Shown here piece by piece: positions 1-8,931 of a DNA stretch of 64,000 nt. The position numbers and the translations under genes were made by a program. The stretch's first letter is position 1, and every line of letters begins with the position of its first letter. The notes beneath the pieces are model-generated. The model was given only the letters and a program-made list of their open reading frames with translations. It did no database searches and was not told the DNA's origin. Source of the DNA: NORP259 sp041398705 (GTDB lineage: Bacteria > Planctomycetota > UBA1135 > GCA-002686595); the NCBI GenBank assembly GCA_041398705.1, contig JAWKUI010000001.1, positions 741,040-805,039 of the forward strand. Direction: 5' to 3'.

Positions 1-1
1 C

Positions 2-598
2 CCGCGTCAGGAGGCAATCGATCGAATCCGCGTCGTCGCGGAGCGGGCGGACCGGCAATCTCTACGGGTGCGCGCAGCCACCGCAGGTTACAGGACTCCG
101 GTGGAGTATCCGCTGTCCCGGATTGCCAGCAACTTGCGGGATATCGCTGCCCTGCTTTTTCTGCCAGACGACCAGCCTGCCTACGTGTTGTCTACGGCAC
201 ATGGCGGATTCGATACCCACGCGCGCCAGGAGGCGGGGTTGTCCCGTCCGCAGGTCGAGTTGGACCAAGCGCTCGCGGCGCTGATGGCGGATCTTGGCCG
301 CAGCGAACTGGGGCAACAGGCGGTGGTTGTCGTTTACTCCGAATTCGGGCGGCGGGCCGCAGAGAACGGCAGCCAAGGTACGGACCATGGCAAAGCCGGG
401 CCGGTGTTCGTGCTTGGCCACCAGGTCCAGGGCGGCTTCTACGGCCAGGCGCCGGACCTTGAGAACCTCGACGAAGGGGATGTGCGCGTGACCTGCGACT
501 TCCGCTCGATCTACGCCACGCTCATAGAGGGGATCTTCCAGCGCGATAGCGCCAAGGTCCTCGGCGGCAAACACGCGATCGTACCGTTCCTCGCGTGA
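2..598 (+). CDS. DUF1501 family protein, C-terminal part (5' end outside window)
   Basis: The frame is open from the left edge, so only the last 198 residues are present. The sequence carries the DUF1501 signature: GFDTHA, a run of DQALAALMADL, SEFGRR, ENGSQGTDHG and finally CDFRSIYATLIEGIF. DUF1501 proteins have a sulfatase/alkaline-phosphatase-like fold, are usually exported by Tat, and in Planctomycetota typically sit beside a DUF1800 gene, which would lie upstream of this window. The exact substrate is unknown. The stop at 596-598 faces the convergent Nudix-like gene with only 7 bp between them. An internal GTG at 68 is not the real start because homology clearly begins further upstream. 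Confidence 0.85.
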   Translation, partial: PRQEAIDRIRVVAERADRQSLRVRAATAGYRTPVEYPLSRIASNLRDIAALLFLPDDQPAYVLSTAHGGFDTHARQEAGLSRPQVELDQALAALMADLGRSELGQQAVVVVYSEFGRRAAENGSQGTDHGKAGPVFVLGHQVQGGFYGQAPDLENLDEGDVRVTCDFRSIYATLIEGIFQRDSAKVLGGKHAIVPFLA

Positions 599-605
599 AT
601 GCCGC

Positions 606-1028
606 TCAGGCGGCAGAAAGGCCCGCATGCAGCCGTAGGATCGCCTGCCGATCGACTTCCAGCCCCAGGCTCGGGTAGGCCTGGGCGAAATCCAACCAGC
701 GGAAGTCCGCCCAATGGCGGCGCAGCAGGCCGCGGTCGATGGACGCGTTGCACTCGTAGCCGAAGTTCCACTCGACGATCTCCTCATCGCCGAGCACCCA
801 CAATTCCGGCTGCTGCAGGTCGATGACCTTGCCCGGTGTCGTGACGCCTAGGTCGGCGCGGGCATGGCGGCGGATGGCGCCTTCGAGTTTCTCGCCCAAA
901 CCCAACGCACTATGCAGGGGGCCCCAAAGGGACTCGATCCCTTGACTAGGCTTCAACAGCAGATAGCGGAACTGCTGTTCTTCGAACCGATAGAAGAAGA
1001 TCCGGAGGCGATGTTGCAGGTCACCCAT
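606..1028 (-). CDS. Nudix-like protein with degenerate Nudix box
   Basis: This 140-residue protein has the layout of a Nudix domain: an opening strand RIFFYRFEEQQFRYLLLKP, then GPLHSALGLGEKLEGAIRR and HARADLG where the Nudix box would be. The consensus REUXEEXGU is not intact, since the metal-binding glutamates are replaced (RHARADLG). It may therefore be catalytically weak, or bind rather than hydrolyse a nucleoside diphosphate. Later segments (ELWVLGDEEIVEWNF, LDFAQAYPSLG) fit the C-terminal strands and helix of the fold. I chose ATG 1028. The frame stays open to 1136, but that extension is low complexity and overlaps the folC promoter region. The gene ends 7 bp from the DUF1501 stop and is divergent from folC. 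Confidence 0.5.
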   Translation of the reverse strand: MGDLQHRLRIFFYRFEEQQFRYLLLKPSQGIESLWGPLHSALGLGEKLEGAIRRHARADLGVTTPGKVIDLQQPELWVLGDEEIVEWNFGYECNASIDRGLLRRHWADFRWLDFAQAYPSLGLEVDRQAILRLHAGLSAA

Positions 1029-1199
1029 GGCTTTCCATTGAGGGCCTCGCGCCGGGACCTGGTGGTGCGAGCACCCTGACTCTTTGGTATCGGTAGCCGG
1101 ACGATCGGTTGCACCCGATTTCCCAGGTTGACTCAAATCGGTGAGGCTTTCCGGGCCCCGGGACTGGACGTTCCGTCCAAAATCGGTACATCAACCCCC

Positions 1200-2489
1200 A
1201 TGGCTACGCCCGAATTGCAGTCCGCGCTCGACCGGCTCAACGCGCGCATCAACTGGGAAAAGAAGCTGCGCAGTGGTGCGATGCGGGTCGACCTAGCGCC
1301 GATGCTCGACCTTTGCGAGCGATTGGGGCACCCGGAACGGCGGTATCGCGTCGTGCATGTGGCCGGCTCCAAGGGCAAGGGATCGGTCTCGCGTTTGATC
1401 GGCGAAGGGCTGCGCGAAGCCGGGCAGCGTGTCGGCGTCTATGCCTCGCCGCACGTCGAGCGTATCCACGAACGCATCGCGATCGATGGGGTCTGGATCG
1501 ATGATGGGCTCTTGGGCCGGTGCCTCGAGCGGGTGCTGGCCCTGCGCGACGCGGCGGAAGCCGAAGGAACTCCCGCGGGAGGCGCGACTTGGTTCGACTT
1601 GGTTACCGCGACCGCGCTGCAGGCGTTTGCCGAGACCCAAGTGGATTGGGCAGTGGTCGAAGTGGGCCTCGGAGGGCGGCTCGATTCCACCAACGTGGTG
1701 CGCGGCGCACTTTGTGTGATCACGAGCATCGAACTCGAGCACACCGATATCCTAGGACCCGATCGGCGGAGCATTGCGCGCGAGAAGGCGGGCATCTTGA
1801 AGCCGGGTAGCGTGCTTGCACTTGGGGTGGCACCCAAGCGCGGTCTGCCGATGGAGCAAGACGCGTACGCCGAGATCGCGCGCATCGCGGGCAATCTCGG
1901 GGTCTATTGGGAGGTAGCCGCGCCCGGCGGTCCGTTTGCTGCGCGCAATCAGGCTCTGGCGCGGCTCGGACTCGATCTGCTCGGGGCCCGCGGGGTTCAA
2001 GGGTTGTCCGGGGCTCGACTGACCCCGGCGGCGATCGCCCGGGCCGTGCTTCCCGGCAGGCTGGAAAAGACTTCCAAATCCGGAGTGCCCGTGGTTCTCG
2101 ATGGGGCGCACGTGGCGAGCAGCGTGGCGGATGCTCTGGAGGAGCTGCAGCAGGATGCCGCATTGCGCGGATTGCCCCGGGTCGTCCTGGCTCTGGGTCA
2201 GGACAAGGATGCAGCGGCCATTCTCAAGACCCTCGTTGGCACAGTCGATAGGGTGTATTGCACCTCGGTAGAAGGCAGCCTCCACCGCAATCCCGAAGAA
2301 CTGGCCGATCAGGCACGCGCCGCGGGGCTTTCCGCCGCGTCTGCCGGGTCTCCCCCCGCCGCCCTCGCCTCGGCCCTGGCCGACGCAGGCGATTCCGGCT
2401 GGGTGCTGGTGATCGGTTCCCTGCACTTGGTGGGTGCCCTACGCGGCCTGCTGGTCGCTCCCCCGGGATCCCAAAGCACCCATGACTAG
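1200..2489 (+). CDS. folC: Folylpolyglutamate synthase / dihydrofolate synthase
   Basis: The 429-residue protein matches the FolC/Mur-ligase family. It has the ATP-binding loop HVAGSKGKGSVS (about residues 54-65), YASPHVERIHERI for the folate side, the central VEVGLGGRLDSTNVV, the SIELEHTDILG region and the ligase C-domain LDGAHVASS. FolC adds glutamates to folates in the cytosol and often also makes dihydrofolate. ATG 1200 is preferred over the in-frame TTG at 1128 because family homology starts just after it and no ribosome-binding site precedes the upstream codon. A TACATC hexamer lies 7 nt before the ATG and may be a -10 element. Its last 8 bases overlap the next gene, so the two are probably co-translated. 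Confidence 0.93.
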   Translation: MATPELQSALDRLNARINWEKKLRSGAMRVDLAPMLDLCERLGHPERRYRVVHVAGSKGKGSVSRLIGEGLREAGQRVGVYASPHVERIHERIAIDGVWIDDGLLGRCLERVLALRDAAEAEGTPAGGATWFDLVTATALQAFAETQVDWAVVEVGLGGRLDSTNVVRGALCVITSIELEHTDILGPDRRSIAREKAGILKPGSVLALGVAPKRGLPMEQDAYAEIARIAGNLGVYWEVAAPGGPFAARNQALARLGLDLLGARGVQGLSGARLTPAAIARAVLPGRLEKTSKSGVPVVLDGAHVASSVADALEELQQDAALRGLPRVVLALGQDKDAAAILKTLVGTVDRVYCTSVEGSLHRNPEELADQARAAGLSAASAGSPPAALASALADAGDSGWVLVIGSLHLVGALRGLLVAPPGSQSTHD

Positions 2490-2991
2490 TCTGCGCAGCG
2501 ACCTGATCCTGACTACCTCGTTCCTCATCAAGGGCAACGTGGATGGCAAGTACACCCGCCTCTCCAAACTGCTGGATGAGCACGAACGGCAATTCGTGTC
2601 CCTGCGCGATGTGATCCTCGTGGATCTCAACTCCCGCGAGCGCATCCCGACCCCGCAGTTGCACGTGAACGTGAGCGAGATCCTCCTGGCCCATGAGTTC
2701 CTCGACGAGGCGGGCGACGAGACCCGGCGCGAGCTGGCCCGGGACCAATCGGCGGACCTGCAGCGGGTGCGCCTGTTCTTCACGGGATCGCTGAACATCG
2801 AGCTCGCCGGGGACATCCGTCCGCGGGCCTACGAGAACTCGGACAAGGCTACGCGCCGATTCTTCGTGATGCGCGACCCCAAAGTGCGCGGTTTCAAACA
2901 CCACGACGATGACCACCTCAAGAAGCTGCTGGATTTGCCCTACGCGATCCTCAACAAGCAGCGTTTGAGCTACGTCTACGACTTCAATTGA
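2482..2991 (+). CDS. Conserved-looking hypothetical protein, coupled to folC
   Basis: I do not recognise this 169-residue protein. The ATG at 2482 lies inside the last codons of folC, which implies translational coupling. It has no signal peptide or membrane segment and is rich in charged residues. The first half (LIKGNVDGKYTRLSKLLDE, VSLRDVILVDLNSRERI, HVNVSEILLAHEFLDEA) looks like a small beta-rich domain, and the C-terminus is basic and histidine-rich (RGFKHHDDDHLKKLL). A strong intrinsic terminator follows at 3029-3060, closing the transcription unit. Codon usage matches the neighbours, so I believe it is a real cytosolic gene of unknown role. Confidence 0.75.
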   Translation: MTSLRSDLILTTSFLIKGNVDGKYTRLSKLLDEHERQFVSLRDVILVDLNSRERIPTPQLHVNVSEILLAHEFLDEAGDETRRELARDQSADLQRVRLFFTGSLNIELAGDIRPRAYENSDKATRRFFVMRDPKVRGFKHHDDDHLKKLLDLPYAILNKQRLSYVYDFN

Positions 2992-3028
2992 GCTTTGCCC
3001 AGCGGGCAATCGCAGCGTGCCGAACGAA

Positions 3029-3060
3029 CCGGGGGGCCCTCAGGCCCCCCGGAGTGTTTT
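3029..3060 (+). terminator. Intrinsic terminator between convergent units
   Basis: Perfect 10-bp GC stem (3029-3038 with 3043-3052), CTCA loop, followed by AGTGTTTT. It ends the folC unit on the plus strand and can also serve the hybrid kinase gene reading towards it from the right. Confidence 0.8.
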
Positions 3061-3092
3061 CAGGCGGGGCGCCGCCCCGCGTTGTCCGCGCC

Positions 3093-5816
3093 TCAGGCCG
3101 ACTCGCGGCGTTCACCGCTGGCGAACTGCTGCTGCAATACGGCTTGCAGTTCCACCGGGTTCACGGGTTTGGCCAGGTGCGCGAGGGCGCCGCTGCCGGG
3201 AGCCGCTTCCGGGCCCAGGGTCACGACGGCCAGGCCGCGCTGCATGATTGCGGGCAGCACGGTTTCGGCGGCGCAGGGCAGGCCGAGGTCGAGCACCACG
3301 AGCCCGAAGGCGATTTGATCGAGGGCCGCGGTGGCGTCGTCGGCGGAGTCCACCACCTCGCACTCCAAGCCGCCGGTTTGGATCGTGCGCTGCAGCATGC
3401 GAGCCCCGATCGCATTGCCCTCGACGAGGAGGACCACGCGTGGAGCGGCCGTTGCGGGCGCGGATGAGGCAGGGGCTGGGGCCGGGGTAGCCGCGACGGG
3501 GCCTTCGCTGAGGAAGGCCGAGCGCAGCTCGTCCAGGGGGTTCGAACTCGCCGGCGGGGGCGCGGCGGCGAGCGGGCAGTAGCGATCCAGGATGGCTTCG
3601 AGGTCGCTCAGCGACACGGGCTTGAGCAGGACCCCGTCCGCGCCCGCTTCTTCGAACTGTTCCTGCTCGCCGGAGGCCATGCCCGCCGTCAGGCCGATGA
3701 TCGGAGTCGGGCGGTCCGTGTCGCGACGCGTGAATTGCCGCATACGCAGGGTCGCTCCGATGCCATCGAGTCGCGGCATGCGCAAGTCCATCAGCACGAG
3801 GTGGATGCCCCCTTGGGCATAGATCTCGAGTGCCTGGACGCCGTCAGCGGCCAACAGGCAACAGTATCCCCGGCGTTCGAGCTGCTTCTGCAGCACGATT
3901 CGGTTGGTCTCGTTGTCGTCGACGATCAGGATCGTCGGAGGTTTGGTAGGAGCGGAGGCGGGCGTCGGCGCAGGCGCGGGAGCCGCGGGCACGACTAGAT
4001 GTGCGGCGGTCTGGTGCAGGGCCGGAGCAGGCGCTGCAACCTTCGCACCCTTGCCACCCACATAACGAGTGATCAGCTCCGTCAGGCTTTGCAGCGTAAC
4101 CGGCTTGGGGCAATACTCGTCCGCTCCGGCCGCCAAGCAGAGATCGCGGTCCTGGGTCCGCGTGTTCGCCGTCAACGCGACGATCGGCACATGGTTGCCG
4201 GTGGTGCGCTCGTGCAAGCGGATGCGCTCGGTGGCCTCAAGGCCATCCATCAGCGGCATCATGATGTCCATCAGAATCAGGTCGAAGTGCCGCTCCGAAT
4301 GCGAAACGACCGCATCGCGACCGTTCTCGACGAGTTCGTAGGAGTGCCCGAGTTTGCCGAGCAAAGTCGTGACGAACTTCTGGTTCGCCGGGTCGTCTTC
4401 AGCGACCAGGACATTGGCTTGAATTCGGGTCGTTGCGGTAGATTGCGGTCGAATCGCCGTGCGCGCCAGGTTTTCGGCGTCCAGGGGCCGAAGGGCCTTC
4501 TGGGTCATTTTGGCCAAGGACGTGTGCTTGACCGGCTTGGTGAGATACCCAGCTAGGCCAACCGCCGTCAGTCGGCGCGCCAAAGAAGCGTCGGCGATCG
4601 AGGTCAGCAGGATCACAGGCAAGCGCTGCAGGCTTGGGCTGGCGAGCAGCGAATGCACGACTTGCTCGCCGTCCATGCCCGGCATCTGATAGTCGAGGTA
4701 CACGAGATCCCAGTTGGAAGGTTCGTTCTCGAGCATGCCCAGGGCCTCATGCCCGGTGCGCGCCTCGTCCGCCACCCCGCCCCAGGCCTCAACCCGGTGG
4801 CGCAGGAACTTGCGGTTCGTCTCGTTGTCGTCGACGATCAGAATCCGGCGCCCAGAGAGCATGGTTTCGAGCGGAATCTCCTGTTCGGCGATGATCTCGA
4901 GCGGCAGGGTGAACCAGAAGGTCGAACCCTTGCCTTCGATACTCTGCACACCCATCTCGCCGCGCATGGCTTCCACCAGGCGTTTGCAGATGGCGAGGCC
5001 GAGGCCCGTGCCGCCGTAGCGGCGGGTGGTCGAAGCATCGACCTGCGAGAAGGGTTGGAAGAGTCGTTGCAGGCGGTCCGCCGGGATGCCGATGCCGGTG
5101 TCGCGCACCTCGAACCGCATTTGCGCCGGCACGCCATCGTGTTCGTCGATGCGCGAAACGACCAGTGTGACCTCACCGGCGTGGGTGAACTTGATCGCGT
5201 TCGAAAGCAGGTTCAGCAGGACCTGACGCAGGCGCGCCGGGTCGCACATCACGGCGTGCGGGATGCGAGAGCGCACCAGGTGGCAGAGTTCGAGGCTGCG
5301 TGCCTCCGCCATCTGCGACACCATGTCGATCGTGTCGTCGACCAGCTGGGCCAAGTCGCACTCAACGCGCTCGATCTCCATGCCGCCAGCTTCGATCTTC
5401 GAGAAGTCGAGGATGTCGTTGATGATCGCCAGCAAGCTGTCCGCCGAGCGCTGCACCGTGCGGGCGAAGTCCGCCTGCTCCTCGTCGAGTTCGGTGTCGA
5501 GCAACAGGCCCGTCATGCCCACGATGCCGTTGATCGGAGTGCGGATCTCGTGGCTCATCGTGGCGAGGAACTCGCTCTTGGCCACCGTGGCCGCCTGCGC
5601 GGCTTGGCTTGCATCGCGCAGTTCGACGTTGGCCTCCATCAGCTCTTTCGAACTGAGATCGAGGCTGCGTTCGAGCATCAAGCGGTCCTCATCCGCAGAA
5701 CGATAGGCCGCGTCCACCGCGTCCACAAATGCGGTCCATTCCGGCGGTATCTGGCCATCAGGGGCCAGATGCCGACGAATTTGACGATCCAGGAGGCGGT
5801 GGCGGTCTTGGCTCAT
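3093..5816 (-). CDS. Soluble hybrid sensor histidine kinase with four receiver-like domains
   Basis: The 907-residue protein has no transmembrane segment and no PAS or GAF sensor domain. After a short coiled N-terminus come a HisKA domain with the phospho-acceptor His in SHEIRTPINGI (residue 89) and an ATPase domain with N box (LLNLLSNAIKFT), G1 (DTGIGIP), F box (LFQPFSQVD) and G2 (GGTGLGLAI). Three canonical receivers follow, with phospho-acceptor Asp near residues 375, 517 and 677, separated by Ala/Pro linkers. A fourth receiver-like domain keeps the Asp (843, VVLDLGLP) and the Lys (LAKPVN) but has EGN in place of the acidic pair. Its ATG overlaps the TGA of the FIST gene (ATGA), so the FIST protein is the likely sensory partner. 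Confidence 0.93.
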   Translation of the reverse strand: MSQDRHRLLDRQIRRHLAPDGQIPPEWTAFVDAVDAAYRSADEDRLMLERSLDLSSKELMEANVELRDASQAAQAATVAKSEFLATMSHEIRTPINGIVGMTGLLLDTELDEEQADFARTVQRSADSLLAIINDILDFSKIEAGGMEIERVECDLAQLVDDTIDMVSQMAEARSLELCHLVRSRIPHAVMCDPARLRQVLLNLLSNAIKFTHAGEVTLVVSRIDEHDGVPAQMRFEVRDTGIGIPADRLQRLFQPFSQVDASTTRRYGGTGLGLAICKRLVEAMRGEMGVQSIEGKGSTFWFTLPLEIIAEQEIPLETMLSGRRILIVDDNETNRKFLRHRVEAWGGVADEARTGHEALGMLENEPSNWDLVYLDYQMPGMDGEQVVHSLLASPSLQRLPVILLTSIADASLARRLTAVGLAGYLTKPVKHTSLAKMTQKALRPLDAENLARTAIRPQSTATTRIQANVLVAEDDPANQKFVTTLLGKLGHSYELVENGRDAVVSHSERHFDLILMDIMMPLMDGLEATERIRLHERTTGNHVPIVALTANTRTQDRDLCLAAGADEYCPKPVTLQSLTELITRYVGGKGAKVAAPAPALHQTAAHLVVPAAPAPAPTPASAPTKPPTILIVDDNETNRIVLQKQLERRGYCCLLAADGVQALEIYAQGGIHLVLMDLRMPRLDGIGATLRMRQFTRRDTDRPTPIIGLTAGMASGEQEQFEEAGADGVLLKPVSLSDLEAILDRYCPLAAAPPPASSNPLDELRSAFLSEGPVAATPAPAPASSAPATAAPRVVLLVEGNAIGARMLQRTIQTGGLECEVVDSADDATAALDQIAFGLVVLDLGLPCAAETVLPAIMQRGLAVVTLGPEAAPGSGALAHLAKPVNPVELQAVLQQQFASGERRESA

Positions 5817-6952
5817 TGTTCGGACAGGGTGGTCACGGTCATCGTCTGGTTGTGCAGGCGGCAACGTGCATCGGGCGTGAAGGGCGAGATTTCGCCGTAG
5901 GAATAGAAGCCGGTCAGCACGGCCTGGGCCCCCAAGGCCTCACGCACCGCTTCGACTTCCTCCTCCACACGCTGCTTGAGCACCATCTTGCGGCCCACGC
6001 AACTGATCAGAATGGCCAGTTCGGCCGGGGTATCCCCGAGCGGGGAGTAGCTGCTGCGGGCTGCATCGCCCGCACCATCCACCAGTCGCTCGAAGTTGGC
6101 TTTCATCAGGCGTGCCAGCGACCCCTGCGGCACATCGCCGGCAAAGGTCATGGAGCCGGTGGCTTCATCGACGCCCAGAATGGTGCGCATCACGGGTTCG
6201 TCGTCGTCGCCGCTGCGCACGGTCATCGGGAACAGCAAGCCCGTGGCCGGCAGGCCCGAGGCGTGTTCGCCGAGGTACTTCTTGTAGAGGGTCAACGCCG
6301 AGGTGCCGTCGAGCTCGTAGAGCACGTTGCCTTCCGAGCGGGTCACCACGCGCTCCGGGCCGAAGGGATCCCAGCCGCCGAGCGATGCGGAGCCGACGCG
6401 GATATGGTCGCCGTAGAGGCCGAGGGCCGCGATGCGCGCGCCTGCGGCCTGCTCGCCCACCAGCACGAGAGTTTGTTCGAAGAGCGCGCCGTCGCCGGAG
6501 AGGCCGCCGGTCAAGGTGGTGCCCGCCGGCAGGGACTGCACCATGCCCTCAACCAGCTCACTGCCATTGACCTGCAGGCCGTCCGATAGCACAAAAACGT
6601 GGCGAAGGCCCCCTTGGGGCAGGCGTGCGGCCAATTGCCGGCCGGCCTCGCGGCTGTCCCCGCCCACCTCCTCGAGCGACAACGAAGCCACTTGCACCTG
6701 GGTGCGTTCGAACCGGATCGCCGTTGCAACGAGCGTATCGTCGTGCACACGAACCCCTTCGATTTCGCCTGCGGTCGAGCAGCCGATGAGATTCGTTTGC
6801 GGGTAGGCCGCGCGGATTTCCGCGATGCGAACTGGGTCGGCCAGGGCGGAGCGGCCGCCAAATACCAGCACCAGGTCCGGCTGCGCCACCCCGTTGAGGG
6901 CCGCGCCTTGCCAACCAGAAGGGTCGCTCCAGGTGGATTGAGAGATCTGCAT
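5813..6952 (-). CDS. FIST N + FIST C domain sensory protein
   Basis: This 379-residue protein has the FIST architecture. The N-domain holds LVLVFGGRSALADP, YPQTNLIGCSTAGEIEG and VFVLSDGLQVNGSELV, followed by LTGGLSGDGALFEQTLV. The C-domain holds GWDPFGPERVVTRSEGNVLYELDG, LFPMTVRSGDDDEPV and FYSYGEISPF. FIST domains are cytosolic modules thought to bind small ligands such as amino acids in signal transduction, and they commonly pair with kinases. ATG 6952 was chosen because a GGAGGG Shine-Dalgarno lies about 10 nt upstream; the frame is open 18 codons further. The stop overlaps the start of the kinase by ATGA. A 13-nt palindrome at 6970-6982 lies in the leader. Confidence 0.92.
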   Translation of the reverse strand: MQISQSTWSDPSGWQGAALNGVAQPDLVLVFGGRSALADPVRIAEIRAAYPQTNLIGCSTAGEIEGVRVHDDTLVATAIRFERTQVQVASLSLEEVGGDSREAGRQLAARLPQGGLRHVFVLSDGLQVNGSELVEGMVQSLPAGTTLTGGLSGDGALFEQTLVLVGEQAAGARIAALGLYGDHIRVGSASLGGWDPFGPERVVTRSEGNVLYELDGTSALTLYKKYLGEHASGLPATGLLFPMTVRSGDDDEPVMRTILGVDEATGSMTFAGDVPQGSLARLMKANFERLVDGAGDAARSSYSPLGDTPAELAILISCVGRKMVLKQRVEEEVEAVREALGAQAVLTGFYSYGEISPFTPDARCRLHNQTMTVTTLSEQ

Positions 6953-6969
6953 AGAAAATGGCCCTCCAA

Positions 6970-6982
6970 AGGGGTGACCCCT
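6970..6982. promoter_or_regulatory. 13-nt inverted repeat in the FIST leader
   Basis: AGGGGTGACCCCT is a perfect palindrome with a 3-nt centre (5-bp arms). It lies just upstream of the GGAGGG ribosome-binding site of the FIST gene. It could be an operator or a small hairpin; nothing else supports a function. Confidence 0.3.
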
Positions 6983-7233
6983 GAAAAATCGACAGGTAGC
7001 GGGCATCCCTTGAGGGACCGGGCCGATGGCTAGGGGGAAACCGCACCGGGGTCACCGGGGCCGGGGAATCTCCGTGTCCATGGCCCACGGCCGCTGGCCT
7101 TTGGGATAGCCTTTTTGGCGCCTGAGGGCCGCTTGAGCGCCCCGGAAGCCCTACCGCATCGCATACCAACCCCACCCATTTCTCGTCCCGCCCCTGGGCC
7201 CCTCCCGGCTCCGCGCGACGAAGGAAGCCTGAA

Positions 7234-8757
7234 ATGCTCTCCGCCAAGTCCGTCTTCGTTCCCGCCCTGATGATGGGCGGTGTGTTCTGGGCCGCCTGCG
7301 CTGGTTCGCGTGATTCCGTCGAAGGCGCCCAGCGCCGGTCCGTGCCATCCGCCGCGATGACGAGCAATGGCGGCACCGCGCCCCTGCCCGCATCGACCAC
7401 TCGCGGTGCCGCTCCTTCTCCCTATATGGACGAGCTGCTGCCCTACCCCGCCTGGGACAAGGGTGTGCGCGTGCCGCTCGACATCTGGCGCTATGCAGGC
7501 AAGGGCGGGACTTCCTTCACCTCGCCGACCCTGCCGATGTCCTGGGACGATTGGCTCGCCTTCCACAACAAGCAGAAGCCCGAGTTGATGGCGGACGTGA
7601 ACGCCTACATGGCCACGCGGTTCGACTTCCACGGCCGCAACATCTCCGGCGCGTTCATGTCCGGCGGCAAACCGGTCAAAGCGGGTCCCGTGGCGCGCAT
7701 CGATGAGTCCGTGGGAACCTGGCAGGCCCTGGCCTCATTGAGCGCGGGCGAAATCCGGGCAAAGGACCTGTTTCCCTACAAACCCCTGGCGCACCCGCTG
7801 CATTCGAGCGCGCACATGGTCTTCCCGCCGGCCTGGAACCGCGTGCACCCGACCCACGCGCGCATCGACGTGGACATGGACATTCCCCAGGACTACCTGC
7901 CGGAATTCCCTGCGCCGATGTACCTGACGACGCACAAGGAGCTCGGCGACGTGACTGGCGGCCAAGAGGTCACCATCGACAATTACTACGAGATCTTCGA
8001 CGGACTGCTCACCCCCGAGCAGATGGAAGGCCTCAAGGAATTGCTGCGCCCGACTCCGACCACCTGGTTCAACCAGACGACCCACCGGGTCACGGAAATG
8101 CCGAGCAAAGGCGTTGCTTGTTTCGACTGCCACACCAACGGCCACACGAACGGCGCGATCGAACTCGCCCCCGACTCCCGCCCGAACCTGGCGCGCCTGC
8201 GGGTCGACACCCCGACCATGCGCGGCAACTACAACCTGATGCAACTCGCCAGCAAACGCTCGGTGCGCAGCATGGACCACTTCGCCGAAATCGAAGAGTA
8301 CTTCGACGGCGATCCGGGCATGATGCAGGCCATCGGCCCGCGTTCCGTGCAACGCCAGGTCAGCAACCGCATGGGCGACTTCAACGCCATCCTCGACTAC
8401 CCGCCCGCGCCCAAACTCTCTCCCCTCGGCCGCCTGCGCCCGGAACTCGCCACCGAAGCCGAACTGCGCGGCGAAGCCGTCTTCCGCGGCCGCGGCCAAT
8501 GCGCCCAATGCCACTACGGCCCCGCGTTCGTCGACGACTACATGCACGACCTACAAGTCGAACGCTTCTACGTCGGTCGTCCCGAAGGCCCGATCAAAAC
8601 CTTCCCCCTGCGCGGCATCAAAGACACCCCGCCCTACCTGCACGACGGCCGCCTGCCGACCCTGCACGACACGGTCGAATTCTTCAACCTCGTGCTCGAG
8701 CTCGGACTCACCGAACAGGAGAAGTCCGACCTGGTGGCGTACATGCTCTGCCTGTAG
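7234..8757 (+). CDS. Exported di-haem cytochrome c peroxidase-like protein
   Basis: The 507-residue protein starts with a hydrophobic export signal ending in WAACAGS, possibly a non-canonical lipobox. It carries two CxxCH haem c motifs, CFDCH (residues 296-300) and CAQCH (423-427), spaced as in di-haem peroxidase/MauG-like proteins. The C-terminal part has the typical FPLRGIKDTPPYLHDGRLPTL segment followed by a helix, as in the haem-binding C-domain. It likely acts in the periplasm in electron transfer, peroxide reduction or oxidation of a partner; the substrate cannot be read from sequence. An AAGGAAG ribosome-binding site precedes ATG 7234 and a clear terminator follows at 8787. It is transcribed alone, divergent from the FIST operon. 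Confidence 0.85.
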   Translation: MLSAKSVFVPALMMGGVFWAACAGSRDSVEGAQRRSVPSAAMTSNGGTAPLPASTTRGAAPSPYMDELLPYPAWDKGVRVPLDIWRYAGKGGTSFTSPTLPMSWDDWLAFHNKQKPELMADVNAYMATRFDFHGRNISGAFMSGGKPVKAGPVARIDESVGTWQALASLSAGEIRAKDLFPYKPLAHPLHSSAHMVFPPAWNRVHPTHARIDVDMDIPQDYLPEFPAPMYLTTHKELGDVTGGQEVTIDNYYEIFDGLLTPEQMEGLKELLRPTPTTWFNQTTHRVTEMPSKGVACFDCHTNGHTNGAIELAPDSRPNLARLRVDTPTMRGNYNLMQLASKRSVRSMDHFAEIEEYFDGDPGMMQAIGPRSVQRQVSNRMGDFNAILDYPPAPKLSPLGRLRPELATEAELRGEAVFRGRGQCAQCHYGPAFVDDYMHDLQVERFYVGRPEGPIKTFPLRGIKDTPPYLHDGRLPTLHDTVEFFNLVLELGLTEQEKSDLVAYMLCL

Positions 8758-8786
8758 GCCCGCCTGCCCTATGGGGCCAAGATCCT

Positions 8787-8828
8787 GCAGAAGCCGGTCC
8801 TGAATGGGGCCGGCTTCTGCATTTCTTG
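8787..8828 (+). terminator. Intrinsic terminator after the cytochrome gene
   Basis: An 11-bp perfect stem (8787-8797 with 8810-8820) is followed by ATTTCTTG. It lies 29 bp after the cytochrome stop codon. Confidence 0.7.
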
Positions 8829-8931
8829 GGCCCTTGCTCGGCCTGTCGAAAGTCCGTGAATTGGGCGGGACAAGCGATGCCAAGGCACGTGCCTGTCGCC
8901 GAACCGGTCCAGATACGCTGGACCCAGAACC

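Noticed and set aside
4653..5900. Long plus-strand frame of 415 codons
   Set aside because: It is antisense to the histidine kinase, which has full domain support; the frame is a by-product of GC-rich codon usage.
7030..7233. Riboswitch upstream of the cytochrome gene
   Set aside because: Some hairpins can be drawn, but none matches a known riboswitch core.
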